NCBI RefSeq assembly: GCF_014137865.1 | Contig: NZ_JACGWU010000002.1 | Location: 186,001 to 250,000 of the forward strand | Origin: Alpinimonas psychrophila | GTDB taxonomy: Bacteria > Actinomycetota > Actinomycetes > Actinomycetales > Microbacteriaceae | Direction of reading: 5' to 3' | DNA: 64,000 nt | Shown here: piece after piece, positions 26,015-34,781 of the stretch | Numbering within the stretch: position 1 is the first letter of the stretch | How the letters are laid out: the number at the start of each line of letters is the position of its first letter | Program-made: the position numbers and the translations under genes | The notes under the pieces: model-generated | Told to the model about the DNA's origin: nothing | Database searches by the model: none | What the model saw: the letters and a program-made list of their open reading frames with translations, nothing else

Positions 26015-27453
26015 CGCACGCCTCCTTCGAGGTAAGCGGAAAGTCCTTGGATTCCGCCCTCACGGCCGTACCCAGATTCCTTGTATCCGCCAAAGGGGCT
26101 TGCGGGATCGAACTTGTTGAACGTGTTTGCCCAGATGACCCCGGCGCGCAGCTTGTCGGCCACGGCCAAAATACGACTGCCCTTGTCACTCCAGATTCCA
26201 GCGGACAGACCGTAAGGCGTGTTGTTCGCCTTCGCAATCGCCTCGGCCGGGGTGCGGAAGGTCAGGATCGACAGCACGGGTCCGAAGATCTCATCACGGG
26301 CAACCGTGTTGCTGGTCTGAACCCCGGTGAATAGTGTGGGCGCGAACCAGAAGCCCTTTTCAGGAATCTCGCACGCGGCACTCCATCGTTCTCCGCCCTC
26401 GGCCTCACCCTTGGCGACCAGAGCCGTGATGCGCTCCAACTGAACCTTGGAGTTGATGGCCCCGATGTCGGTATTCTTATCCAACGGATCTCCGAGACGC
26501 AGGGTTCCGAGGCGCGTCTTCAGGCGATCGACAACCTCATCGTGAACGTTCTCCTGCACCAAGAGACGGCTGCCAGCGCAGCACACCTGGCCTTGGTTGA
26601 AGAAGATGCCCGAGATGATTCCCTCAACAGCTTGGTCGATGGGGGCGTCATCGAAGACGATGTTAGCCCCTTTGCCGCCAAGCTCGAGCGTCAGCTTCTT
26701 GCCGGTTCCGGCGAGGGTGCGCGCAATGCCGCGACCCACAGCCGTGGAGCCCGTGAAAGCAATCTTGTTAATGTCGGGATGTTCGACAATGGCACGTCCC
26801 GTGGCGCCCGCGCCCGTGACGATATTGACGACACCGGCGGGCAAATCGGCCTGCTGGCAAATTTCGGCAAAGAGCATCGCGGTGAGCGGGGTGGTCTCGG
26901 CGGGCTTCAGCACGACCGTGTTTCCGGCGGCGAGGGCCGGCGCAATCTTCCACGCGAGCATGAGCAACGGGAAGTTCCAGGGGATGATCTGCCCGGCGAC
27001 ACCGAGGGCGCGAGGGTTGGCACCCATGCCGGCATAGTCGAGCTTGTCAGCCCATCCGGCGTAGTAGAAGAACCAGGCGGCTGCCAAGGGGATGTCCGCG
27101 TCGCGGGTCTCCTTGATGGGCTTGCCGTTATCCAGTGTCTCGGCAACCGCAAGCTCACGAGCGCGCTCCTGAATCAGGCGGGCAATTCGAAAGAGGTACT
27201 TGCCACGGTCGGCGCCGGAGAGCTTCGACCAGACGCTGTCGTACGCCTTGCGAGCGGCGACAACGGCACGATTCACGTCTTCGTCGGTTCCGGCGGCGAA
27301 AGTAGCGATGTGCTTCTCGGTTGAGGGTGAAATGCTCGCGAAAGACTCGCCGGAGCCATCAACGAATTCACCACCAATGAAGTGACCGTAGTTTTCGCGC
27401 AGATTGAGAAGCCCAGTGGACTCTGGCGCGGGGGCATATTCCAAGAATGACAT
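26011..27453 (-). CDS. NAD(P)-dependent aldehyde dehydrogenase
   Basis: A full-length 480-residue ALDH. It has the NAD-binding IIPWNFPLLMLAWK and FTGSTAVGRGI, the general base E257 in LTLELGGKGAN, and the nucleophile C291 in NQGQVCCAGSR. In this operon it most likely oxidises acetaldehyde released by DeoC to acetate; that is inferred from context. ATG 27453 lies 10 bases after deoC, and its stop overlaps the truncated ALDH gene. Confidence 0.94.
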   Translation of the reverse strand: MSFLEYAPAPESTGLLNLRENYGHFIGGEFVDGSGESFASISPSTEKHIATFAAGTDEDVNRAVVAARKAYDSVWSKLSGADRGKYLFRIARLIQERARELAVAETLDNGKPIKETRDADIPLAAAWFFYYAGWADKLDYAGMGANPRALGVAGQIIPWNFPLLMLAWKIAPALAAGNTVVLKPAETTPLTAMLFAEICQQADLPAGVVNIVTGAGATGRAIVEHPDINKIAFTGSTAVGRGIARTLAGTGKKLTLELGGKGANIVFDDAPIDQAVEGIISGIFFNQGQVCCAGSRLLVQENVHDEVVDRLKTRLGTLRLGDPLDKNTDIGAINSKVQLERITALVAKGEAEGGERWSAACEIPEKGFWFAPTLFTGVQTSNTVARDEIFGPVLSILTFRTPAEAIAKANNTPYGLSAGIWSDKGSRILAVADKLRAGVIWANTFNKFDPASPFGGYKESGYGREGGIQGLSAYLEGGVR

Positions 27454-27462
27454 GTGTCTGTC

Positions 27463-28458
27463 CTAATCAATCGTGACGTAGTCGGGACCGGAGTAATGGC
27501 CCGTTGAAAGCTTCTGGCGTTGGAGCAAGACATCGTTGAGCAGGCTCGAGGCACCGAACCTAAAGAGGTGCGGGGTGAGCCATTCCTCGCCGACGGTCTC
27601 AGAGACGGTGACGAGATACTTGATGGCATCTTTGGAGGTACGGATTCCGCCGGCAGGCTTCACGCCCACCTTCTGTCCCGTCTGGGCGTGCCAGTCGCGC
27701 ACGGCCTCCAGCATGAGCAGCGTCACGGGAAGGGTGGCGGCAGGAGCAACCTTGCCAGTCGACGTCTTGATGAAGTCACCGCCGGCCAGCATGGCCAACC
27801 AGGAGGCCATACGAACGTTGTCGTACGTGTTTAGCTCACCGGTCTCGAGGATGACTTTGAGGTGTGCGGAGGTTCCATCGGTGCGTACACACGATTGCTT
27901 GACAGCCTGGATTTCCTCGAAAACGAGACCCAAGCGACCTGAGAGGAACGCACTTCGATCAATGACCATATCAATTTCGTCGGCACCGGCCGCGACAGCA
28001 TCTCGGGTGTCGGCAAGCTTGATCGCCCGAGAGGAGCGACCGCTGGGGAATGCGGTGGCGACGGCAGCGATGCTAATCAGTCCCGCATCCGGATCGCCAT
28101 GAAGGGTACCCAACGCATCAACGGCATGGCCAACCATGTCCCCATAAACGCAGAGGGCAGCAACACGAGGAGTGGCGGTGTCGCTGGGGTCGGGGAGCAT
28201 GCCCTTGGCGGCGAGGGAGTGGACCTTGCCGGGGGTGTCGGCGCCCTCCAGCGTCGTGAGGTCGATCAACGAGATAATCTTGTCGATCGCCCAGGCCTTG
28301 GAACTGGTCTTGATACTGCGGGTTCCGAGGTCGGCGGCACGGGCTTCGAGCCCGACGGCATCGACACCGGGCAGTCCGTTGAGAACAGCCTTCAGGTTCT
28401 TTTCCGAAAAATCGGTGCCCACCAAAGAATGGGCGTGATCGGTAGACAAAATCGTCAT
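27463..28458 (-). CDS. deoC: Deoxyribose-phosphate aldolase
   Basis: A 331-residue aldolase of the long (eukaryote-like) DERA type. It cleaves 2-deoxyribose 5-phosphate to glyceraldehyde 3-phosphate and acetaldehyde. The Schiff-base lysine is K231 in GGDFIKTSTGK, K201 in KVILETGEL and K267 in VGVKPAGGI are the assisting lysines, and EIDMVID supplies acids. It starts 4 bases inside the SorC-regulator gene (ATGA) and is followed by two ALDH genes. Confidence 0.95.
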   Translation of the reverse strand: MTILSTDHAHSLVGTDFSEKNLKAVLNGLPGVDAVGLEARAADLGTRSIKTSSKAWAIDKIISLIDLTTLEGADTPGKVHSLAAKGMLPDPSDTATPRVAALCVYGDMVGHAVDALGTLHGDPDAGLISIAAVATAFPSGRSSRAIKLADTRDAVAAGADEIDMVIDRSAFLSGRLGLVFEEIQAVKQSCVRTDGTSAHLKVILETGELNTYDNVRMASWLAMLAGGDFIKTSTGKVAPAATLPVTLLMLEAVRDWHAQTGQKVGVKPAGGIRTSKDAIKYLVTVSETVGEEWLTPHLFRFGASSLLNDVLLQRQKLSTGHYSGPDYVTID

Positions 28459-29408
28459 TGGTCTCCTCCAGGTAACAGCGCCAGCGCCGTTTGTTCATCG
28501 GTAACTAAAACGGTGCAGAGCCCGCTGGCGGCCACGGCCGCGGCAATCCCCTGCTTGGACGCGCCCGCAATGACGGCAATACTGATGGCCGCCTTACGCA
28601 GCTGTTCGTGTTCGACTCCCAAGGTCCGCGCATCGAGGGCGGGATCCACGATCTTGCCCGCGGCATCGATGAAGCGCCCGACGACATCGCCGACGGCACC
28701 GCGTGAAATAAGGCGGTTCAAATCTGTTGGGGAGATATAGCCGCTCTCAAGCAACACCGAGGTGTCATCGGCGGGACCGGCGCTGAACAAGAAAACATTT
28801 GCGGAGCCGGCAAGATCGAGGACACCCGCGATGGTGCGGTCATCCTGAATGAGAGCACGCGTCTCCGCACGCTCCAAAATTGCGGGGGTGGGAAGCAGTG
28901 TGATGCTTCCTCCAGACTTGCGGGCCATTGTCATCGCCGTCTGGCTGGCATTCTCGGAACGCGATGTGAGGCTGACGCCACCGTTGATCTGCACGACTTG
29001 GGTGCCATCCGCCCAGCCCTGAGGAAGTGCCTCGGCGATGCGGTCTAGGGTGCGCCCCCAGCTCAGCCCCAAAATGCGAGGGTTCGGTTTCAACAGCGAA
29101 AGATAGGTCGCGGCTGCAGCGGCGACTCGCTCCTGAACCTCGTCGTAGCCATCGCCGCGTGCAGCAGGGACAACCACGGCCTCCGCCAAGCCATAGCGCT
29201 CACGAAGCTTCTGCTCGAGTTCATTCTGACGCGCGCGTGGATGAACAATCGTGATCCGAACGATTCCGGCATCGCGGGCGGCGGTGAGCAAACGCCCAAC
29301 CTTCCAGCGCGAAATCCCCAGTTCGGCGCCGATGTCATCTTGCGTCATGTCTCCGTTGTAGTACAGCTCGGAAGCCCGCACCGCGAGGGTGAGATCGGCG
29401 TTAAACAT
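28455..29408 (-). CDS. SorC/DeoR-type sugar-binding transcriptional regulator
   Basis: 317 residues from ATG 29408. The N-terminus holds a helix-turn-helix (DMTQDDIGAELGISRWKVGRLL, about residues 19-41); the rest is a SorC sugar-phosphate-binding domain with LGLSWGRTLDRIAEAL and a closing GGASK-like loop (AGASKQG). It probably represses its own operon and responds to deoxyribose 5-phosphate or a related sugar phosphate. GGAGG is 6 bases from the chosen ATG; the frame upstream is untranslated leader that contains a promoter. It overlaps deoC by 4 bases. Confidence 0.9.
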   Translation of the reverse strand: MFNADLTLAVRASELYYNGDMTQDDIGAELGISRWKVGRLLTAARDAGIVRITIVHPRARQNELEQKLRERYGLAEAVVVPAARGDGYDEVQERVAAAAATYLSLLKPNPRILGLSWGRTLDRIAEALPQGWADGTQVVQINGGVSLTSRSENASQTAMTMARKSGGSITLLPTPAILERAETRALIQDDRTIAGVLDLAGSANVFLFSAGPADDTSVLLESGYISPTDLNRLISRGAVGDVVGRFIDAAGKIVDPALDARTLGVEHEQLRKAAISIAVIAGASKQGIAAAVAASGLCTVLVTDEQTALALLPGGDQ

Positions 29409-29438
29409 GAAACCTCCAAGACACGAGCTACTGTCTCG

Positions 29439-29467
29439 AGGATAGACGCATTTACGGCAATACGCAA
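29439..29467 (-). promoter_or_regulatory. Promoter of the SorC-deoC-ALDH operon
   Basis: On the minus strand TTGCGT (29467-29462) and TATCCT (29444-29439) are separated by exactly 17 bases, a good sigma-70-type arrangement. The -10 lies 30 bases before the regulator's ATG, allowing a short leader with GGAGG. A palindrome lies 16 bases upstream of the -35. Confidence 0.65.
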
Positions 29468-29482
29468 CATCTGCGCGATAGC

Positions 29483-29498
29483 TTGCTCGTATGAGCAA
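29483..29498. promoter_or_regulatory. Palindromic operator candidate for the SorC regulator
   Basis: TTGCTC-GTAT-GAGCAA is a palindrome with 6-bp arms and a 4-base centre. It lies just upstream of the operon promoter in the gap between the regulator and the MFS gene. SorC-family regulators usually bind such sites near their own promoter. No second copy was noticed in the window. Confidence 0.6.
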
Positions 29499-29544
29499 AA
29501 TGGGCGAGTTGACGGGTGGGTCGGCGGGAATCTCGGTCGGCACC

Positions 29545-30792
29545 CTACGCCGGCGGAAGAGGTGCCGGACTTCCCACGGCCGTGCCGTCCACCATGACGT
29601 TTTTGCGCATAATGAACCCTGCGAAAGCAGCAATCACACCCGTTGCCATCATCATGAGCAGCATGGGCGTCCAACTGGGCGTCGCGGCGTGAATGAGGCC
29701 CACGCCTAGGGGCCCGAGTGCACCGATGGCGTAGCCCACTCCTTGAGCCATGCCGCTCAATGCAACCGACCCCTCCTGCGTTCTTGTTCGATAGTTAATC
29801 AGCACCAGACAGACGGGGAAAAGCAAAGGACCCAAGCCCAAGAGTGCGATCCAGAGCAAGGTTGCCGTGTGGGGAATCAACAACAACCCTGTGGTCCCCG
29901 CTAACAATGACGCCGACGAAAGGTAGTAGAGAAAACTGACATTCTTCATGCGAGCCACAAGAATTGGCGCGAACAGCGCCGGGGCGAGGCCGAGAAGCAC
30001 GTAGAAAGCCAAGCTCGATCCGGTTTGGGCGGCGGTCATGCCCACACGCTCTTGAAGCATCATGGGCAGCCAGGCAAACGACGTGTAGGCGTTGATGCTG
30101 GCGATGGCGAAGCCAAGCGTGATCGCCCAGCTCGTGGGTGACTTCCAAACGAGGCGAGTAATTTTATGCGTGTGGTGGGGCAATGTGGGCTTGTCGACAG
30201 AACGGCGCCGAATAAGAAGGGCCGCCCACGGGATGATCGCGACGAACGCAATGATGGCCCAGGACGCGATCGAGAATCGCCAGTTAATGGCTTCGGCGAG
30301 TGGTGCCGAAAGCAGCGGTGGGAACATGGTCGATGCCACGGCTACAGAGACATACAAGGCCGACATGAAGGCGACCCGATCGGGGAAGTATTTCTTGATC
30401 AGCGGAGGCAGGAGAACATTACTGGCTCCAATACCCGCGAGGGCGACAACGCTCCATCCCAGAAATGCATTGGTCTCCGAGGAGAAGGCCCGAAGAATTT
30501 GCCCCACCCCGGTGAGGAAGACGCCGATCATCAGGGCCCATTCGAGCCCAACCCGGCGGGCAAACCACGGTGCCGCCAACCCAAAGACAGAAAAAGCAAC
30601 GGGCGACAGCATTCCCAAAATACCCACCGAAAAGGGGGTGAAGTGAACGTCGTTCCCGATAAGGGCGAGGATCGGGGAAACTGAGGCCACTGCCGTGCGC
30701 ATGCTTGCCGCCACGATGACGATTCCGGCGAACGCAAACGCCCGTCCCGCCCAAATCCGACCGGGAGCCCCAGGAATCATCGGAGAGGACAC
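29545..30792 (-). CDS. MFS transporter, CynX/NimT-like
   Basis: A 415-residue, 12-helix major facilitator. The N-terminus ASMRTAVASVSPIL and the run GIGASNVLLPPLIKKYFPDRV are characteristic of the CynX/NimT (cyanate or nitroimidazole) group. The substrate is unknown. It starts with GTG 30792 directly after the ribF stop (TAG|GTG); an ATG at 30780 is the alternative. Its end lies 136 bases from the SorC regulator, facing the same way. Confidence 0.88.
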   Translation of the reverse strand: MSSPMIPGAPGRIWAGRAFAFAGIVIVAASMRTAVASVSPILALIGNDVHFTPFSVGILGMLSPVAFSVFGLAAPWFARRVGLEWALMIGVFLTGVGQILRAFSSETNAFLGWSVVALAGIGASNVLLPPLIKKYFPDRVAFMSALYVSVAVASTMFPPLLSAPLAEAINWRFSIASWAIIAFVAIIPWAALLIRRRSVDKPTLPHHTHKITRLVWKSPTSWAITLGFAIASINAYTSFAWLPMMLQERVGMTAAQTGSSLAFYVLLGLAPALFAPILVARMKNVSFLYYLSSASLLAGTTGLLLIPHTATLLWIALLGLGPLLFPVCLVLINYRTRTQEGSVALSGMAQGVGYAIGALGPLGVGLIHAATPSWTPMLLMMMATGVIAAFAGFIMRKNVMVDGTAVGSPAPLPPA

Positions 30793-31725
30793 CTAGACGG
30801 CGAGAACTTTGCGCACATCCAGAACATCGGCATTCATCTGTTCAATGAGCGCCTCGATGCCGGCGAAGGCCACCATGCCGCGAAGGCGCGCCGCAAATTC
30901 CACGACGACCACATGCCCATAGAGATCGAGGGAAGCATCCAACACAAAGGCTTCCACCGTTCGCAGATGGATTCCCTCAAAGGTTGGATTAGACCCCACA
31001 GAGATTGCGGCCGGATAGCGAACACCCGCATCGGTGAGCCAGCCGGCATAGACGCCATCAGCGGGAATAAGCCCCGTTGCTTCTTGGGAAAGATTGGCTG
31101 TGGGATAACCCAGCTCGCGGCCCCGTTTAGCTCCATGAACGACGGTTCCACGCACAGCCGGCATGCGCCCGAGCAACGCGCACGCCCCCTCAACATCGCC
31201 TTCCCCCATAACGAGGCGGATGCGCGAGGAAGACACTCGCAGACCGTTGACCGACGAAACATCATCGATGAGCACAACATCGAAACCAAGCTCGACTCCG
31301 AAGGCTCGAAGTTGAGCCACGTCGCCTTCCGCGTGAGACCCAAACCGGAAGTCGTGTCCGACCAGAACGACCTGCGCGTGCAGAGCGTGCACGAGCACGC
31401 GCGTGACAAATTCCCGAGGACTCAGCGCGGCCAGCTCATGGGTGAAGGGCAGAACGAGGTTGGTCTGAACGCCGGCTTGCTCAATCAGCTCAATTCGGCG
31501 AGCCATGCCGGTGATTTCAACCGGGCGAGCCTCAGGGCGAAAAAGTGCCGCGGGGTGCCTATCGAACGTCACGACGGTGGCCGTCAGCCCACGAGTCTCT
31601 GCAATGTCATCGAGCTGATGGATGATTTCAACATGGCCGATGTGAACGCCATCGAACTTGCCAATCGTGACGGCAGTCGGGCCAAAATCCTGAGGGATCT
31701 CCTCGAGTGACCAATAGGTTGTCAT
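30793..31725 (-). CDS. ribF: Bifunctional riboflavin kinase/FAD synthetase
   Basis: 310 residues from ATG 31725. The N-terminal nucleotidyltransferase half has TIGKFDGVHIGHVEII and GHDFRFGSHAEGD; the C-terminal flavokinase half has RGRELGYPTANL and GSNPTFEG. It makes FMN and FAD. The usual ribF position is near truB, as here, with two small membrane-protein genes between. The start overlaps the preceding membrane-protein gene by 4 bases (ATGA); the longer open frame upstream lies inside that gene. Confidence 0.95.
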   Translation of the reverse strand: MTTYWSLEEIPQDFGPTAVTIGKFDGVHIGHVEIIHQLDDIAETRGLTATVVTFDRHPAALFRPEARPVEITGMARRIELIEQAGVQTNLVLPFTHELAALSPREFVTRVLVHALHAQVVLVGHDFRFGSHAEGDVAQLRAFGVELGFDVVLIDDVSSVNGLRVSSSRIRLVMGEGDVEGACALLGRMPAVRGTVVHGAKRGRELGYPTANLSQEATGLIPADGVYAGWLTDAGVRYPAAISVGSNPTFEGIHLRTVEAFVLDASLDLYGHVVVVEFAARLRGMVAFAGIEALIEQMNADVLDVRKVLAV

Positions 31726-32165
31726 CGGGTTTCCCCCGCGACAGCCAAAGGCGATCTCGACCGACGAAGCCAGAGGAGCCCCAAAATTGGCATGACCAAC
31801 GGCAAGAAGAGGTACCCGCGACCAAAAACTGACCAGACGGTGTCGTGCGGAAAAAGTACCGGCAAGAAAATACTGAGGAAACCGACGATGAGCACGCCGG
31901 CGAGCTCGATGCTGATCGTCACCCAGGCGACACGCATCCATGTACGACCGGGAGCAATCAGGGCAATCGTGGCGACGACATAGATGAGGGCCGCGACGGC
32001 CGAGAGCGCATAGGCGACGGGGGCATCATGAAACTTGGTCGCAATCTGAAAGAACGAGCGACCGAGTGCCGCGAGAGCCAACACCGCGTAGACCGCAATG
32101 AGCACTCGTCCCAGACCCGAGCGGCGAGTGTGTTCATTCGCGTGGGGAGGCCTTGTCGCAGTCAT
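31722..32165 (-). CDS. Membrane protein of unknown function, four helices
   Basis: A 147-residue protein with a short basic N-terminus (RRSGLGRVLIAVYAVLAL) and four predicted membrane helices. No domain is recognised. It lies between the second small membrane-protein gene and ribF; its stop overlaps the ribF start by 4 bases. Members of this kind accompany truB/ribF in other Microbacteriaceae by my recollection, but no function is known to me. Confidence 0.75.
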   Translation of the reverse strand: MTATRPPHANEHTRRSGLGRVLIAVYAVLALAALGRSFFQIATKFHDAPVAYALSAVAALIYVVATIALIAPGRTWMRVAWVTISIELAGVLIVGFLSIFLPVLFPHDTVWSVFGRGYLFLPLVMPILGLLWLRRSRSPLAVAGETR

Positions 32166-32192
32166 ATCAAGATCAATTCTACTTCGGTGTGG

Positions 32193-32561
32193 CTAGGCGC
32201 CTTGGATGAACCAGATCTGGCTCATCCGGAACAGCATGACGGCAACCGCCAAGCAGGCAACGCCCAGGATAATCGTGCTCCAGCGACTTCGATCAAGCAG
32301 TGCCCAAAATCCTGCTCCAAAGGGAATAAGGATCGCGCTGATGAGGTAAATATAGAACTCAAGGAGCGAACCCGAGGGTTCGTTGCCCATAATTGGGGAG
32401 GCGATGGCCACCCCGAGCTGAACGATGAGCAATAACGCCACAACGCCGGTAAAGGCCATCGTCAGGTCACTCGGGCGACGCCCAATGAGCCCCAGCATCA
32501 CCGCAATTGCTCCGCCCACAACAGCAACGAGAATTTGAAGGAGAGTCAGCCATTCGATCAT
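32193..32561 (-). CDS. Small membrane protein of unknown function
   Basis: 122 residues, four hydrophobic helices (about 5-27, 34-55, 66-87, 93-112), no charged core motif and no recognised domain. It overlaps the truB stop by 4 bases (ATGA), so it is translated from the truB message, and lies 27 bases before the next membrane-protein gene. Confidence 0.75.
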   Translation of the reverse strand: MIEWLTLLQILVAVVGGAIAVMLGLIGRRPSDLTMAFTGVVALLLIVQLGVAIASPIMGNEPSGSLLEFYIYLISAILIPFGAGFWALLDRSRWSTIILGVACLAVAVMLFRMSQIWFIQGA

Positions 32562-33544
32562 GAGGTCGTTATCTCCAGCGCATCGGGAACCTCATCGGAA
32601 GTCCCATCGGACGCGATCGGGCCATAGGCAGGAAAATTCAGAATCACGCGCGAAACCCCCGCCTTCACTGTGATGAGTCCCACCAGCCTATCCTCGGGCC
32701 CAATAGCAGCGATGGGATGTTTCGAGTCGGCCTGATCCGCCAACACGATCTTTTTTCCGTGGCTGAGGTCGACGGCGTGCTCCAGCCCGAGATCCACAGC
32801 GGGAAATACTCGGCGAGCGACGTCCGCGGGGCCCAGGAGTTTTGGTGGCGAGGCAACATCCTCAATTCTGAGCGCATCCGTCACGTGGAAGCCACCGATA
32901 CGCGTGCGGCGCAAAGCAGTGAGATGGCCACCAACTCCCAACTTGAAACCAAGGTCACGGGCGAGGGCACGAATATAGGTACCGGACGAACAGACGACAC
33001 GAACATCCACGTCAATGACAGCCTCCCCCTGCGCGTCGCGGGAGTGCGCAACCGATAGGACCTCAAATTCTGAGACCGTCACGGCACGCGCTTTCAGCTG
33101 CACTTCTTGGCCCGCTCGCACGAGCGCGTAGGCTCGACGCCCATCCACTTTTATGGCACTGACCGAGCTCGGAACCTGTTCGATTTCCCCTGTCAACGTG
33201 ACGATGGCTTCGTGAATGGCGCTCTCGGTCACCCGCTGAACCTGGGCTGCCGGGGCGCTGCCCAGACTCTCTCCGTCGGCGTCATCGGTCGTGGTAGAGA
33301 TTCCCAAACGAATGGTTGCCTCGTACTCCTTGTCGAGCCCAACAATGAACGTGAGGAGTCTCGTGGAGGAGCCCAGTCCCAAGATGAGAAGTCCCGTAGC
33401 CATGGGATCTAGGGTGCCAGCATGCCCCACCTTGCGGGTGTCAGCTTTCTTGCGTGTGCGAGCAACAACGTCATGGCTTGTCAGCCCCTGAGGCTTATCC
33501 ACGAGAAGGATGCCGTTAGGGGCGTCGACAGAAGTTTTTGGCAC
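32558..33544 (-). CDS. truB: tRNA pseudouridine-55 synthase
   Basis: A 328-residue enzyme making pseudouridine 55 in the T loop of tRNA. The catalytic aspartate is D46 in GHAGTLDPMATG; GILLVDKPQGLTSHDVV lies at the N-terminus and SGTYIRALARDLG in the core. Start GTG 33544 follows GAGGT. The gene normally follows rbfA; here mutY and a 2TM gene on the other strand intervene. Confidence 0.96.
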   Translation of the reverse strand: MPKTSVDAPNGILLVDKPQGLTSHDVVARTRKKADTRKVGHAGTLDPMATGLLILGLGSSTRLLTFIVGLDKEYEATIRLGISTTTDDADGESLGSAPAAQVQRVTESAIHEAIVTLTGEIEQVPSSVSAIKVDGRRAYALVRAGQEVQLKARAVTVSEFEVLSVAHSRDAQGEAVIDVDVRVVCSSGTYIRALARDLGFKLGVGGHLTALRRTRIGGFHVTDALRIEDVASPPKLLGPADVARRVFPAVDLGLEHAVDLSHGKKIVLADQADSKHPIAAIGPEDRLVGLITVKAGVSRVILNFPAYGPIASDGTSDEVPDALEITTS

Positions 33545-33623
33545 ACCTCAATTATCCTCGCCTGAAGCAGGCCGCCCCACACGTGTTCCATTATCGGCGT
33601 GAGGCCGACCTAGACTTTCTCTC

Positions 33624-34484
33624 GTGCAACAAGAGATCATCGACTGGTACGAGACCAACGGGCGCAACCTCCCGTGGCGCCAGCCCGGCTTTACCCCGTG
33701 GGGTGCGCTGGTCAGCGAGTTTATGTTGCAACAAACCCCGGTGGCGCGTGTGATCCCCCGCCTAGAGGAATGGCTCGAACGCTGGCCGACACCAGCAGCC
33801 CTGGCCGCCGCCCCCGCTGGAGATGCTGTGCGGGCGTGGGCCAATCTGGGGTACCCGCGTCGAGCCTTGTGGTTGCACGCGTGCGCTGTCACAATCGTGC
33901 GAGATTACAGCGGAAACGTTCCCAATGACGTGGATGCCCTGCTCGCCCTCCCCGGAGTGGGGTCTTATACCGCTCGCGCCGTCGCCGTCTTCGCCTTCGG
34001 TGCGCATGAACCGGTGGTTGACACGAATATCCGGCGCGTTATTGCCCGCCACACGCTGGGACAAGCCGAGCCCGGACCGCCCCGCGAAAAAGCCGACATG
34101 GAGGCTATGCGTGAGCTTTTGCCCGAGCCGACCATCTCTCCCACCTTCAACATTGGTGTCATGGAGTTAGGGGCTCTGGTGTGCACTGCACGAAATCCCC
34201 AGTGCGAGGCGTGTCCCATTCGTGCAACGTGCGCCTGGCGAACAGCCGGCTATCCCGAGTATGAAGGTGCAGTCAAAGCACGACAGAAAAAGTATGAGGG
34301 AAGCGACCGCCAGGTGCGCGGAGCAATACTGGCGGTGTTGCGAGATGCCCCCAGTGCGGTCCACCGATCAGCCATAGATGACGCGTGGCCGGATGCCGCC
34401 GGGCGTGGGCGGGCCCTGGAGGGACTTCTCCAAGATGGTCTCGTCGTGCTCGAAGAAAGTGACATCTTTGGCCTGCCGTCCTAG
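33624..34484 (+). CDS. mutY: A/G-specific adenine glycosylase
   Basis: 286 residues, starting at GTG 33624. The protein removes adenine mispaired with 8-oxoguanine. The catalytic glutamate is E32 (SEFMLQQTPV), the HhH motif is LPGVGSYTA, the catalytic aspartate is D133 (VVDTNIRR), and the 4Fe-4S cysteines C187, C194, C197 and C203 show the C-X6-C-X2-C-X5-C spacing. It lacks most of the C-terminal NUDIX-like domain of E. coli MutY, as usual in actinobacteria; the last 60 residues look like a winged-helix remnant. Confidence 0.93.
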   Translation: MQQEIIDWYETNGRNLPWRQPGFTPWGALVSEFMLQQTPVARVIPRLEEWLERWPTPAALAAAPAGDAVRAWANLGYPRRALWLHACAVTIVRDYSGNVPNDVDALLALPGVGSYTARAVAVFAFGAHEPVVDTNIRRVIARHTLGQAEPGPPREKADMEAMRELLPEPTISPTFNIGVMELGALVCTARNPQCEACPIRATCAWRTAGYPEYEGAVKARQKKYEGSDRQVRGAILAVLRDAPSAVHRSAIDDAWPDAAGRGRALEGLLQDGLVVLEESDIFGLPS

Positions 34485-34493
34485 GCTAAAACC

Positions 34494-34781
34494 ATGGATG
34501 AGAACGAGATTCGCGAGATAGCCAAGAAGCAACTCAAGAAACAGGCAGATTTCAAGGGGTACCTGTGGATTTGGTTGGCTGTTTCGGTCATGCTGACCGC
34601 CATCTGGGCACTCACCAGTTTCGGAACGTATTACTGGCCAATCTGGGCCATCTTCGGCATGGGTATCGGCGCCCTTTTCTCAGGGATAGACGCGTACGGC
34701 AAGAACCCGCGCATCATCAGCGAAGCAGCCATCGATGCTGAAGTTCACCGCCTCAAAGGCACTAAGCCCGAAAGTTCCTAA
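34494..34781 (+). CDS. 2TM-domain small membrane protein
   Basis: A 95-residue protein matching the 2TM domain pattern: a charged N-terminus (EIREIAKKQLKKQADFKGYLWIW), two membrane helices and a loop with YYWPIWAIFGMGIG, then a polar tail. Function unknown. It starts 9 bases after mutY on the same strand and converges with rbfA, overlapping its end by 4 bases. Confidence 0.8.
   Translation: MDENEIREIAKKQLKKQADFKGYLWIWLAVSVMLTAIWALTSFGTYYWPIWAIFGMGIGALFSGIDAYGKNPRIISEAAIDAEVHRLKGTKPESS

Noticed and set aside
29409-29633. N-terminal extension of the SorC regulator
   Set aside because: It overlaps the MFS gene end and the operon promoter; a GGAGG lies before ATG 29408.
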